Positions 44,290 through 57,125 of a stretch of 64,000 bases of DNA are shown in pieces. Every line of letters starts with the position of its first letter. Positions within the stretch are counted from its first letter, which is position 1. A model generated the notes under the pieces. It was not told where the DNA came from and searched no databases. It saw only the letters and a list, made by a program, of their open reading frames with translations. A program made the translations under genes and the position numbers. Origin of the DNA: Neospora caninum Liverpool (Eukaryota; Apicomplexa; Conoidasida; Eucoccidiorida; Sarcocystidae); contig NC_018392.1 of NCBI RefSeq assembly GCF_000208865.1, forward strand, positions 2,128,793 through 2,192,792. Reading direction: 5' to 3'.

Positions 44290-44560
44290 GAAGACTTGAG
44301 GCGACAACGTGTTCCATGGTTCCGCTGCTACAACCGATTTGAGTTCACACCCCCCGCAGAAGATCCAACAAAGACACAAGTACCAAGGAAGTTAATAGAA
44401 CAACGTATGCTGCAAATACCTAATACAGGAAGACCTCCAGTTAAACAATCATTAGCCTTTGGATATAAAACCATCAAACCACGGTACTCAGTGGAGGGTA
44501 CATTGTCCAACAACCTTTGTACTTCCGTCACCTAACCTCGCAAAGGGCGCCAACCATCTC
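44290..44560. other. Island of different composition, origin unknown
   Basis: About 270 bases with fewer CpG and more A/T than the surroundings, open in both directions (plus 44,296-44,535, minus 44,531-44,328). The composition is reminiscent of organelle-derived inserts, which are common in Toxoplasma nuclear DNA, but I could not match it to a mitochondrial gene or rRNA fragment. Recorded as an anomaly, not as a gene. Confidence 0.3.
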
Positions 44561-45090
44561 AACCTCTGCTGTGCCGTTAGGTACATGCATATCAGAAATA
44601 TAAGCACATGGAGAGTTTTCCATGTGCCTGAGGAACTTATGGCCTTTTCAGAGGTGCTCTTCGTGAAAGTAAAGCCGCTCGCCTTCCCACTGAGTCGTGA
44701 ATTCACTCTGAGGGGGCGCGTGTGGTAACGGGCGAAAGCAAACACACGTTAAACAGAGCGCACGCGTGTATCTCTCTCTCTCTATACGTATATACATAAA
44801 AGTCTGGATGTACAGACACGCATGCATCTATTTCCGCGCATGTATATACACTGTATCAATGCTGGATTGTAGGAAGCCCATATAAATTCGCTTAACCGTA
44901 AAGACTCCCTCTCACTTTAGACAGGGTTTTACCTTGTCTCGCCGCGTCGTTCACAGCGTGTTCACCAACCGTATACAAGGTACATCCCTATGCACATGAA
45001 TGTGCACAATCAAACATAAATGTACATATATATATATATATATATCTTCCTCGTGGTGCTGGAGAATACTGTTACCACTGAATTCGAGAC

Positions 45091-45606
45091 CTAGTGTGAG
45101 GCAGAATTGTCCTGCAGTGGCATGGCCGTGATGAGGTTCCGGGCCCATTTTTCTTTGCGCGAACTCGCCGAAGCGAGCTCTCTTTCGCGAGTTTGAGCGA
45201 CGACTTTTCTCTCAAAACCAGGGAATGTCGCGTTGGGAAATTCCCGCAACTTCCCACTGAACTTTGTTCCTTCTCCTTTTTCCCCCTGTGCCTTTGTTTT
45301 TTTTTGCGGACGGTCCGAGCTGCCACACTGCTGGGGGGTTGGATGTGCGACTTGAATCGCTCTGGCCCGGAGCTCGATTTTTCCCTTGTGGTCGTGCCTC
45401 AATTTCCTCCCCTTGTTCGACAAGGAACTGGCCAGCTTTTGCGCAGGAAGGAAGAGAAACTCAAACCCTCTAGAAAGATTTTGTCTCTCGGACAAAGCGT
45501 CACTATTTTCGTTAGATCCGTGAACATCGAGACGAGGGAGAAGATCCGAGAGCGATATACCCCCCTTTGAGAGAGAATCGATAACCGAGGGAGACATGAA
45601 ACCCAT
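45091..45606 (-). CDS. Possible small hypothetical protein, 171 aa
   Basis: A single minus-strand frame from MGFMSPSVIDSLSKGG to a TGA at 45,091, divergent from WDR55 with 449 bases between the two start codons. The first half (SLSDLLPRLDVHGSNEN, ALSERQNLSRGFEF) has a balanced composition; the second half is Lys/Glu-rich. No domain or motif is recognised and no introns are needed. It may equally be chance, since this region is GC-rich and lacks stops in several frames. Alternatively it is part of the WDR55 upstream region. Confidence 0.25.
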   Translation of the reverse strand: MGFMSPSVIDSLSKGGISLSDLLPRLDVHGSNENSDALSERQNLSRGFEFLFLPAQKLASSLSNKGRKLRHDHKGKIELRARAIQVAHPTPQQCGSSDRPQKKTKAQGEKGEGTKFSGKLREFPNATFPGFERKVVAQTRERELASASSRKEKWARNLITAMPLQDNSASH

Positions 45607-46055
45607 CTGACTTCCAAAGTTCTTTTCACCAGACACCAGCTGTCGCGCGTTGTTTTTTGTCTATCGCAGTCTCCTCGCTCTTTCTTCACTGTTGCGCTCT
45701 GCCGTTTATCAATCCGTCCTTTGTTGCTACGACCCCCTCCGTCACCAGCCGTTCTTTGGGGCGGACTGGCGCTTCTCTGTCTTTTCTTCCTCTCCCTCTT
45801 TTCTCCGCTTTTTCTGTCTCCCAGTCGATCTCAGTGCCACTGCCTCCTCAGTCTGCCTCCTGCTCAGGGAGTTTCCGTGGTTTTTTCCCCATCCCAACGA
45901 GGCTCCGTCCTCGATTTTCTTCCTTCCCTTTCGTCTCACCCCCCCGTGTCGACCGTCTTCCGGGCGGCAGATCTCTCTCCGCCGTCATATCCCACCATTT
46001 CGTTATCTCCTCCCTCTCCTTGTCGCCTCACTTCTTGTTCTCCACCGTCGCCGAG

Positions 46056-47181
46056 ATGCTCCTCCCGCCGTACCCTTTTCCGCTGGAGCATGTTTCTTGC
46101 TCGGCGCCCGTGTTCGATGTTTGCTTTCACCCAAAAAGGCAAATCCTGGCAACTGCGCTCGTGTCCGGAGAAGTCGAAGTTCACGAACTTCCCACCGCCG
46201 ACGAGGTCAGTGCCCACCTCGAAGCGAGGCACGCTCAGCGCATGCGTCAACGGGAGATCGAGCGGGAGCGAAGGCGACAGGAGCGAGAAGAGAGAAGAGA
46301 GGCGAAGCGCAGATTGCAGGCCGAGAAGGGAGAAGAGGAAACACGGGGAGCGGTAAAGACGGAGGACGCAGACAGCGCTGGAGAGAATGAACCAGAAGAC
46401 GCTTCGTTCGACTCAGCCGGGAGCAGCTTGTCAGACGCGTCGTCAGAAGACGATTCGAGCGATGAAGAAGACATGAAACGAAAGTTTTTGAGCGAAGATC
46501 TAAAGACTGTCGACACAAAGGTGATGACCATGAAAAAACACAAAAAAGGATGCCGCGCCGTACGCTTCTCCGCCGACGGCTCACGTAAGAACTTTAATCT
46601 CAAAAGCTTCCTGGCCGTGTCAGGTCGTTGCTACCTCTGCGGACCTGCAACGACTCTCCCGTGGAGCAACATGAGCCCGAGAAGAAAACCTCGCTTCGTG
46701 TCCCAGTGTCCTTCCGTGTCGCCGTTTCTTGGGCTCTGTGTCTCCGTTTCTTGGGCTCTTTTTCTGTCTCCGTTTCTTGTGCTCGGTGTCCCCTGTTCCC
46801 TGCTGGAGAACTGCGTACACTATGCGATGTGGAGGGAAACGCTTTGCCTGCCGGTCGTTCGTCTCGACCTCGTCTCGGTTCTACTCTCCAGCCTCTGCAC
46901 GGCACATACCGCCGCTTTGCTCGGGCCCTCTCAGGCTCCTTGCGAATACGCGCCAGGTCGTACGAGTCTCATCGGGACGCCCGCATGCCGAGAGAGGCAA
47001 AGAGCGGTTCCTGCACACGCCGAAATATACATGCATATTCATGTACATAAGCGTGTATTTGTGTACGGAGATATAAATCAATACTCTTTTTTCGGGTGAA
47101 CAGCGCGGAACGAATGAGACAAACCTGTGGTCGTACGAGTTGGTGGATCTCAAGTCATGTACATAAATTCATATATTTTCA

Positions 47182-47238
<57 letters not shown>

Positions 47239-50200
47239 TTACACATATGCATGAACGTCATACGTACGCATATGTATATATGTATATGCCGACATATGCA
47301 TACCTGTATATACTATAAAGTATGTATGCGGGCAGGGAGAACGTGACTGTGATTGAACGCGAACCGTCGTAGCGTGCCGGTGCTTCTTCGGGGTCCTTGA
47401 AGAGAGCCGATGTTACTTGGATGTAAAAATACCTTTTGCTCGATTGATAACTGAACCTTTGCCCCGCGAATCGCCGCATCGTGAGTTCGGTGACTCTTTT
47501 TGATCGCAGATCTACTCTTCCCCGCTTGCCGTAGATGCGTTATACTTTCTTCGTTCCATGTTTGCTTTCTTCGCAGGACTGTATTCTGCATCAACTGATG
47601 GCCGATGCATTATAAGTGACGCGGAGAGGGGGAGCACCGTATGGAGGAATCTGAAACAGAGGTGCGTCCGGCAGCCCGTTTTTGTCCTTTGGAAGTTCCT
47701 CGCGAACGTCCGCCGACAGGGATTGAAAGGCGCATTTACGTATGGGAGGCAGGGGCGGCGTTCTGGACGTTGCACGCCTCGTTTCCTCTCGTGTCGTTTT
47801 TTCTGTAAAAACCTGCCATCGCTGAGCCTCTCCAGTCCACTGCCCAAGGACAAGACCACAGCCGCGACAACCGACCCGCTATAGCACTCCGGCTCTGTTA
47901 GGCGGTTGCGTTTTGCTGGTTAGATGCAGGGTAACCTACGTTAAGCATTTGCAAAAATGCAGAGCTAAACTGTATTCATGTGTATCTCTCCGGACGTTTA
48001 CATTTATCGTCGATTAGGTAACTGTGCAGTAGATTGCTCATGTACGTCTCACATACCTGGCAATTTGTATCTATCTGTGCTTTCGATGTCCGTCGATAGG
48101 AAAGGGTATAGATGCACGGACGTGCATATCTGTCTGTCTATCATCGCGTCGATCTATATGTCTATCTTGCTTCATAGATATCTGTCTATCTTCATCTACC
48201 TCTTTTTATGTGGAAACAGATTTGTGTGTCACGGGTTTCGCTGCTCCGCGATTTCTCTGTCTTTATAGTTCCGGCCCCTGGTTGCTGTCTGTGGATCACC
48301 AAGGCGCTTCCGGTTTTTTGTCTCCAGCATTTGCGCACATCTCGTTTCGTCCACCCCTATATATTGACTGCGACGTGCATGGTTGTGTAGGGACGCTGTG
48401 AACGCTCTGTGCATCTTAACTCCCCGCGTCTTTGCTGCTGGAGATGACGGTGGCGCAGTCACGTTGTGGGATGATCGACAGGAGATGCCTGCAGGTCGCA
48501 TGAAGGACCACGACGATTTTGTTTCAGGTTCGTTCTCCGTGCTGTTCCAGCTCAGCTGTCTCTGGGTTTTCCCACCAGTGAAGGCAGGGCGCAGTTGCTC
48601 GCTTCCAAAGAGCATTCTCTGGTGCTGACACGGAGTTAGGTCTTCGGTGACGCGCACGGCCCCCGTTTTTAGAGGGCGTTGCAGGTTTACGCGTTTCACA
48701 CCACTTCTGGCACATCCGATCCAGCACAAAGCGGGGGCGTGTCTTGCGTCTTTTCACCTTCTCGCAGTCCGCTTGCCGGTGATGTCTCCTACGGGTTCTA
48801 GCCGAAACTGTTCATCTTTGTTTTTCTTCCTCCATATTTGAAAACCTCTCTCTTGTTTCACTTTGCGTGTCCAACGGCTGGATGCGGGTACATCTCCATT
48901 TTTGTCTTTGGTTTTGAGGCGCCCTTTCTTTATAGCCTCAGAGGGATGCAAATCTCCTCCCCTACATTGTGGAGGTTGGCATTCACGTGTGGTGTTTACG
49001 CGTTTTTCCGGCTCCTGGAGGCTGCGTGACGCTCGCTTCACGCGGTGGTGGTGCCTCGTAGACGGGGCACATTCCAACGCGTCCTTACGATTCCAACTGT
49101 CGAGACTTGCTGGCGCGACTGTGTTGTCTTTCCCAGACTTGACTGCAGCGTGGATCTCGCCTTCCGCCTCGCGTGCGGCTCCTCAGAACCACAGAACGAA
49201 GAAGAGAAACGCGGAACGGAGTGAAGACCCTGAAAGCAACTCTCACAGCATGCCCACACATCTCCTCGCGACAGGCGGGGACATGTTGGCCGTCTTCGAT
49301 TTGCGAAAAAAATCGCTTCTTGCCCGCAGCGATCCTCTCGAGGAAGACCTCCACTGTGTCGAAGTCATGCGGGTGCGCAGGTGCATGCGGAACGCAGAAG
49401 TTTCCCACGGCGTCCTTTCCTTTCGGCGACAGGTTCTCTGTCTTCGCCGGAAGCAGAGAAACGTAACTTTCTTCCTCCGATACATATATAGATATGGATA
49501 TATATGGATATGTATCCTTGGACACCTACATCGACTCATGTACATATATATATATATATGACTATGGCTATCTTCATATAGATATAAAAGATATATATGC
49601 AATACATCTTTTTGTTTAGATGTTTTTCTCTGGCATCTTATGAACGAAACACGGAAAGTCGGGTGTATGTAGGTGTGCAAAGGTACGTAAATGTATTCAC
49701 ACCTATATGTTGTCCTATGCATTGTATATAATGTGTTTTCCTGATGTATGTATTTATCGCTTCAGGGTGGAGGTGACTGTATGTCTTGGTCAGCGTTGTT
49801 GAAAACAGGGAGACGGCTTCTTCCTCGTTCGCTTTTTTTTCTCGTACTCAACCTCGAAGAAGATCGACGGTTGCCGTTGCGATCTTCATACCCTTCTTTC
49901 CCGCCTTTTCTGTTGCTCGTTAGGACGGGAACAAGGCAGTTTGCGGATGCCAAGACGGCACCGTCAGCATCTTCAGTTGGGGCGACTTCGGTGATTTGAA
50001 CGACCGGCTGACAGGCCACCCCCAGTCTATCGATTCGATGGTAATTCCCACAACCGTTTTCCTTGCAAATTCTGCCTTGATCAGGATCGAAAGGTTTATG
50101 CCACGCAGTTCTCGTCTCTGTTCTGGCTAGCTGAACCGACCTCCAAATGCATGTCTCTACAGGTGGTGTATCACATGTGCATCAGCCTGTCCCCTGGTTG

Positions 50201-52330
50201 CCCGCATGCACTTCTGTGCTTGCCCTCGAGTCTTCCGGTTGCGTTATTCATCGCGATTACTGACCTGTCTCTGTCTAGGCTTCTTCTCTAGCCCTAGGTG
50301 GTGGCAACGATGTTCCAGGTTTGATTTGAGGACCGTCTCGTCGTCAATTTTTCTTTCGCTCATGTCTACACCTGCGAATCTGCATTTCAGTTAGTCGAGC
50401 TGCGGTTCGCATTGATCGCACTCGACACCTTTGCGGAGTCTGCATTCATCTATTTCTTGTTAGCTGCATGCGCCTGAGTTGATTTCGTTTCTCTCGACCT
50501 TTGTAGGTGAAGCTCGACGAGAATACCCTTATTACAGGCTGCGCCGACGGCTGTATCCGAATGGTCAGCTTGCTACCCAACCAAATCCTCGGTAAGTGGG
50601 AAAGTGCACGTCCGTCGTTCCGTATCATGTACAGTGATAACATCTGGTCAGATATATCCATGGCTACATACGCATTTAAAAATACATTTGCATAGACTCA
50701 TTGCAGTCGTATATCTGTGTAGAGCAAATGGTGAGGGACTATCGCCTTAGCGTTGTGTGTAGCGGTGTATGCATCACTCGATCTCGCGAGGTGTCGAACC
50801 TAGCTGTGGGTGCATCAGCCGATCTGTCAAGTTCTTTTCGTGTTTCTCTGCTTTGATTTGCCTCGGTCTTTTCTGTGGGACACCGGCCGTCTCTTGTTTC
50901 TGCATCAGCGTTCAACTTTCGGCATTTTACCTTCTTACCTCCCTTCACTGCAGACTCACATGGCAACCCGTGTCCGTTTTGTACTTTTCAAGGAGACGGC
51001 GAGCCTCGTCTCGCCGTCTCGTTGTTCTGACGCGTTACAGCTCCTTGCTGCGGGAGACGCCTCATAACGCAAAGTGCATCCGCGTCATTCTTTCCTGCTT
51101 TTTGCCGGTATTTGTTCTCCGCGTTTGCTCCGTCCGCAGGCATCCTCGGCGAACACGCTACGGGGCACTCGGCAGTCGAGCGTCTCGCCCTCAGTGGGGA
51201 TAAAACGCTGCTCGGTAGGAGATGAAGACTTCCTCTCAAGGAAAATATAAGAACCGAGCTGTGGAACCTTCGTTGAAGACAGGACTTGCAAACACTCCAG
51301 GGGATTGCGTAGATCTCGCTACACGTTGTTGCTTGCATTTCCAAGTCCCCACTCCTTCTCTCTGCCCCTGTACATAGATGCATGCGATAGTGTGCGTGCG
51401 GTGTATCTGTGGTGGCACGCAGACGTGTGGCTGCATTGAAAAGAACAACGCGCTGGGCATTTTGGGAGACTCACGGCGGCTTTCTACCACACAGGGTTGC
51501 CGAACTGATGTAGATGAGTAACTGCAAGAGTCTCTGTTTACCTTCTTGGGTCTTTTGTTTCTCTGCGTTTGTGTTTCGGTGTCCGTTCCTTCTGGGGCTC
51601 TGGTGTTCGCGTCTCCTTGGTATCGCGTCAGCGTTCTCGTTTTGCCCGTAGCAGGTTGTTCGATGTTTTCTTTCTCTTTCGCGTGCATGTGTTTGCCGAT
51701 GCGCTTCCTTCAGCAAGTTGTTCGTACGACTCCACAGTCTGCGTTTTCCAGCTCGAACGAGGGAAGCAAATCGAGACCGAGCGCAGCGACGGTTCTCTGC
51801 GTCCCACCAAGAAGGTCAGTGCAGTTCCTTTTCTTTCCATGTTGAAGCTGTCAGAGGCCCCGGCTTCTGTATCGCGGGAAGGGTGTTCAGGTTTTCGCAT
51901 AAGCAGAACGTACACCTATTCAGAAAAAGGAGGTGATACCTGTGAGTGACTTGTCTGTCTCTGCATGGGGCCGTATACCTGTATCTATCCATTAATCAAT
52001 CTATCTGTATGTATGCATGTATTGGGGGACGTGTTTGAACGTGTTTTCCTGAGCTCATATATCTCTATGTTCATTTATATACGGATATCCTTAAATACAT
52101 GTATATGTGGACATACAACTACATGTGATTTATATTACGTGATATGGACAGATTGCTTGCAGATCTGTGTATATGCAGGCCGTTTTCGAGGAGAGACAAA
52201 TTTGTGTAAGGCTTCAAGCCTAGCTTGGGTTTCAAGGGGAAGCGTTTCTTTGTTTTCTCTCCCTTCGCAGACCAAGCAGAAGAAAGTTGTTGATTTGCGG
52301 AAAGATCGGGACTTCTTCGACGATCTGTGA
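46056..52330 (+). CDS. WDR55: WDR55/Jip5-like WD40 ribosome-biogenesis protein, 474 aa, nine exons
   Basis: Exons 46,056-46,584, 47,577-47,661, 48,391-48,527, 49,137-49,372, 49,924-50,040, 50,507-50,591, 51,140-51,214, 51,714-51,814 and 52,271-52,330. All joins are in phase. WD40 blades are seen in order: VFDVCFHPKRQILATALVSG, CRAVRFSADGSRLYSASTDG, VNALCILTPRVFAAGDDGGA with VTLWDDRQEM, HLLATGGDMLAVFDLRKKS, AVCGCQDGTVSIFSWGDF, ENTLITGCADGCIRMVSLLP and LLASCSYDSTVCVFQLERG. The LPNQILG strand and the one-blade-per-exon order match WDR55 (yeast Jip5), a nucleolar factor for large-subunit rRNA maturation. An Arg/Glu helix (58-92) and a Ser/Asp/Glu acidic patch (93-140) are inserted after the first blade. 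The C-terminus is short and Lys-rich (TKQKKVVDLRKDRDFFDDL). Three donors are unusual (GTGCGT, GTTCGT, GTGCGC). Confidence 0.88.
47186..47234. repeat. (TA)n tract in WDR55 intron 1
   Basis: About 24 TA units in the 992-base first intron, followed by ATGT/ACATAC-rich sequence. Frames across it (Tyr/Ile runs) are not coding. Confidence 0.9.
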
Positions 52331-52952
52331 CGCGTGTCGTGGCCACCAAGACGCGAAACGGTTTACATTCGAAGAAAACTCGAGTTAATGGCACTGAACC
52401 GACGTTGGCATCCCCATGCCCTCGCATCGCCGGCTCAGCCCTATCGGATGAGGCTTGTTTTCATCTTTTCGGGAGTCACCTTGTCACGTTTTGCCTCTCG
52501 GATTCTCTCCTGCTTTTGTCACCCCTTCAACGTCTCGTCGGCTGCAGAAGAGTGCTTGCAGTCTTCTCGATTTGCCGCTTGTCTTGCTCTTCCATTAGGG
52601 ACAGTCTGTGTCCTCTCAATCCTTTTCCCGGCGGTCTCCACAGATCCATTGTCCGTCGGTGTTCTTCTCATATTTGTCTGTGTCCCTCTTTCGTCTTCCG
52701 TTTGTCTTCCTGCAGTGCTAGAAATGCCCGAGACATCTACTAGGGCGCGTATCCCTAAACGCACACAATCACACTCCGTGGATCCCTCCTCGTTCCTCAT
52801 AAATTATGACACACCCGCCAGCTGATATGCATACAGAGGCTTATAGGTATGTGTAGTCTGGATCTAGAGTCTCCGGCAAACGCATTGGGTACAAGATAAA
52901 AGAAAAAAGGATGCACTGAAGGCTGCCAACCTGATTCCCTGAAACGGAGCCG

Positions 52953-53018
52953 CATGTCTGCTAAATAAAAGGGGAATCAGAGCCACATGTCTGCTAAATA
53001 AAAGGGGAATCAGAGCCA
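52953..53018. repeat. Perfect 33-bp tandem duplication
   Basis: Two adjacent identical units starting CATGTCTGCTAAATAAAAGG and ending AGAGCCA. Each contains AATAAA. They lie about 620 bases beyond the WDR55 stop codon and 1,145 bases beyond the myosin stop codon, so a role in 3'-end formation is possible but unproven. Confidence 0.9.
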
Positions 53019-53555
53019 CGTTCAGTGAACCGTTTCCGGATTCAGAGTGCTGAAGGCCGCAAGGCGGTCGCTCGAAGAAACGGCTGTTTGTTTTTCGTAT
53101 CAGGCATGCTTCATGCCTCCTACGAGAGAACAGCCAGGTTGTTTCGAACGAAAATGCATACACGCGGGACCTGTGCGGCCTGTCACGGTTTCAGCTTCGC
53201 TTCGCACGTAGCGACGGCGTTTGGTGGGAAAAAAAACCATCAGCAAAGTGCATAGTGCAACAATGCAACGTGACTGTTTGCTTAGCCCGGCACACTGTAG
53301 ACCGTTTCGCCTTCGTTGGCCTTCCGGAAATGCAGCGCACAGAGAGCGAGGCGAGATACAGTTGTGCACGGCCCCCGCTGTTTTTGGAGTGAGCGAGAAA
53401 AAGACGAGGTGCGACGGTTAAAAAGTAACCTGCTGCTTGATTGGAAACAGGAAAGCTGATCGCGATTCCCATGCCCACTACGCTTCAGCGAAAGCGTGCG
53501 TTTTAAAGCCGAACCTGAAATGGTATGTCATGTCTAGGATTAAACATCCTTCTCC

Positions 53556-53582
53556 ATATATATATATATATATATATATATA
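53556..53582. repeat. (TA)n tract, convergent intergenic
   Basis: Pure TA repeat flanked by ACGTGTATGTC. Generates spurious Tyr/Ile frames. Confidence 0.85.
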
Positions 53583-54162
53583 CGTGTATGTCTATATACA
53601 CGTAAAGATTAATTACAAAATCAAACATATATGCATATATATATATATGGGTGGTGGTGGTGCAGTTAATAGGTTTCGTGCTCGATAGCACAGGAGCGAA
53701 TGCGGATGATGCCTTGAAGATTCAGTCGTTTTGCGAATCGACTCCAACCTATTGGCAGAGCCATTCGAGGGCACACTTGCAACCGTAAACCTAGTGCGGG
53801 GAACTAAACTCCGCGAGAGAAGCGTGAACATTTCTTCGACAGGCTCAGACGGTCTACGGCGTGCTGTCAGCGCGGGGAGGTGACTCGGATCCGACGGGGC
53901 GATCGTCGTGCGTTCGGAAAGTGCTTTTTGCATATTGAGAAGTTCAGGTGCAAACAGGCCGAACTGAAAGACTCAGTTCCTGGTTCAAAGTTCCCCTCGG
54001 ATAAACAAGCTGTGCGACTTCCGCTTCCGTTTTTCCGTGCCGAGGGTCGCAATCCCTCGCAGCCGCGGAGACCAACTCACGTGTGCTCTGCCATGTCTAT
54101 CTCGTTGCACCGGCCATGCAGAGGATTCGGCCAACGGAAAAGCACGAAATAAAACAAGACAT

Positions 54163-54763
54163 TCATCGAAAAAGATGCATCGTGGAAACCTTGTTGTACG
54201 CTAAGGGATCCCAGTGCGGATTGACGGACGGCCGCGTGCGAACTGCGGAGGGAGCGGCCGCAGACCCTCGCATTTTCTCGGCAGCTTTGTCTTCTTCCAA
54301 TTTTGAAAAGACGGCTGAAAAGAGCGGCGACGAAACCACGTGAACCGCCCGCACGATCTGACCCTCCGTCAGAACGTACTGGTAGACGGCAGGACGCAAA
54401 ACGTCCTCGCTCCTGAACACACCAGACATGACCAGGAGGGACACAAAAGTGCCTAATGGAGACGCGAAGAAAACACAAATCATGAGACAGCGAAAGACAA
54501 CAGAGACACTGAAAAACAAACGGTGCGGAAACGAGGAAAAACTCCGGTGTAACTGCACACGCACACAGACGGGAAAACGCCCATATGCATATGTATATAT
54601 ATATATATCACGTAGGGATAGTTACACATTGATATCGATTCAAGGTCATCTTTTCTTGTGGTTCACGACTAAACAAGAAATATCTTGGTAGTGGTTCATT
54701 TTCTGCGCGACACTCCTGTACCAGAGAAGGAATCCCATGCCTGCACACGAGATGGATGCGCTC

Positions 54764-54794
<31 letters not shown>

Positions 54795-57064
54795 ACATAT
54801 CTATAGATAGATGTACACTTGTGAAACATGCAGATACCAGTTTAGGTGAGTATATGAATCTACAAGCAGTATGGTTTGTTGAATGTTATGCCAGGAAAAT
54901 CCAGTGGGGTTTGTCTTACGGCTGATCGAAAAAGTTCCAAGCCCACAGGAGTCCGTCGGAGGTGAGAACGACGCCCTCCCACCATCCAACCTTCACGTCG
55001 ATGGCGACACCCGTGATGCCGCCTCGCCTCAAGTCGACCGACATGGGCACGAACGACTGAGCCTTAACACAGACCTGGGAAACAGATCAGATAACAGACA
55101 ATGCGTGCATCGATTGTGTTCGCAAAAAGGCTCCTCCCGTCTGACACAGAAAGGCCGGCTGGCGCAATCCTACCAGTCGCCCGATTCCGATCTCTTCTCG
55201 GCTCCTTCTCTTCTTCTCCCTCCCCCTTGTTCCGATTCCCCCGCTTTACTACCTCCCTCTCCCCCTATCTGTCTATCTATTTACAACCACAGAGCAGGTT
55301 GCACCACATTTCCCTCCTCCCTTTCCTGGATTTTCTCACGCGGTCAGTGGATAGGCTCTGCTTTCCGCGGAATCCCGTTTTCCCTCTTGGTGTCTCAGCG
55401 TTTTCTCTCCTCATCTTTCCTCGCTTTTGCTTCGCCGGCCTACCTGAGAGTTGGTGTCCCAGAGCAGGAAGACGCCCCACTGGTAAACGGTGCCGGAGGG
55501 TGTGACGGCGAGGGTTGTGTGAACGCCGCAGCTGATGGAGGTGACGCGTTCTTCGATGTTTTCAATCGGCACTGCAACACGCGATCGCCTGTGCTTGCTA
55601 CCCAGACCGAGCTGGCCGTTAATCGCTTGTCCGAACACGTAGACAGTTCCGTCCTTCGCGAGGAGATACGTGAAGCCGAGTCCACACTCCACGCTGTCGA
55701 GTGGCCCAATGTCCACGATCGAATCGTGCGTGATCCACAGAGGCTGGGAAATGACACATATGCAGAGAAGAAAAAAGCACCACCCGAGAGGGACGAGGAA
55801 CCGATGAAGAACGAACGGCAGGGAGACAGGTGGAGGAAAACAGAGGGTGAAAGGTGGGAAAGAACGAGAAAAGTGGAGACGCCCTCCAGGAGCCGCCCAC
55901 AACCGTATTCAGGAAGTTCGATTGGAGACACGAGACCCCGCGAGAGAGAGAACGCGAAAGTGTGCAGGAAGAACAGCGACTGTTTGAGGGATCCTATCAC
56001 GTGCACGAGTCGCCATTATATATATATATATATACATTATGGTCATAGCTCGGCACGTTGATTTGTTATCCCGCATTCTACGTAGATATATACTCTGAAA
56101 ACGAAGCCATGGGAGGGGAAGAGGGTGGGAGTACACACAAGAGAGCAAGAATGAGGGAAAGTCGAGGTTAGAAAGAAGGCCTGTACGCGCCGAGGATTCT
56201 ATAACTGCAGACGAGATATGGAGAAGGGGAGCAAAACACGCATCCAGGGCGCGGCATGAGAGACACGGTCAAACACTTACCAGCGGAACGTCACTGAAGA
56301 CTCCGCGGATGTAAATGTGATCGCCTCGACCCCACATGTACACGCGGCCTTTATCGTCGATCGCGGCGTTGTGATAGGCTCCGGCGCTGTGGAGAAAAAC
56401 GGAGACACCCGAGTGAAAAGACCATGTCGTCAACAGGAGAGCGCCTGCGCGAGGGAAGCAGCGAGGGTAGAGAGACACGGAAAACGGGCTGGAAGCAGAA
56501 GGGCCAAGGGAGAGAAGAGAGATCTGCTGTTTGGCTCTCCGGCTCACCTCAGCATCGTGATTGCGCGCCTAGCCATCGGGGTGCTCGCTCCGCGAGTGGA
56601 AGCAAAGTGCACCTCAGAGGCTTCCGGCACAACCTCCTGACGAGGCGCACAGCCGCACTGTCCGCTGAGAAGAAAGAGAAAAAGGACGCGTTTGGTGTGG
56701 CTTTTGTGCGGGAACGATGCCAACCGCCCAGAAGGCCCTTTCGCAGATCGACGCGGCGTTTCTTGAGAGGGCGGTTGACGAAACATTTTCGTCTCGATCA
56801 TCTGCGCTCTAAAGCAGGTGTGCTCCACGATTTCGAAGGAAACGCTCGCTCGACAACGCACACACTCCTATGATCTGCGTGCAATTCGCGTCCCCTTGAG
56901 AGCGGCCAAGAGGCAACAGACACATACGGCCCCTCTCAAACTGGCGACAGCAGGCACAGCTTTCCACACGGACTGTCACCCAAAGGAGAACTCCAGTTCA
57001 AAGCTCATCAACCTTCTACACTGCTGCAGCGGTGGACACATTCATTATCTATCTATCTATCAAG

Positions 57065-57125
<61 letters not shown>

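Larger units (their letters stand above)
40783..45090. other. Divergent intergenic region, mostly without genes
   Basis: Lies between the 5' end of the minus-strand DeSI gene and the plus-strand WDR55 gene. The left 700 bases are purine-rich on the plus strand, compatible with the DeSI 5' UTR/promoter. A 31-bp minisatellite occupies 43,655-44,025 and a compositionally distinct island lies at 44,290-44,560; both are listed separately. The open frames at 40,769-41,443 and 42,139-42,850 are low-complexity and have no exon logic. No RNA gene was recognised. Confidence 0.55.
52331..54162. other. Convergent intergenic region between WDR55 and the myosin gene
   Basis: Both flanking genes end here, so it should hold two 3' UTRs and their poly(A) sites. 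It includes a tandem 33-base duplication (52,953-53,018), a TA tract (53,556-53,582) and a shorter one (53,635-53,650). No open frame has supportable coding character. Confidence 0.6.
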
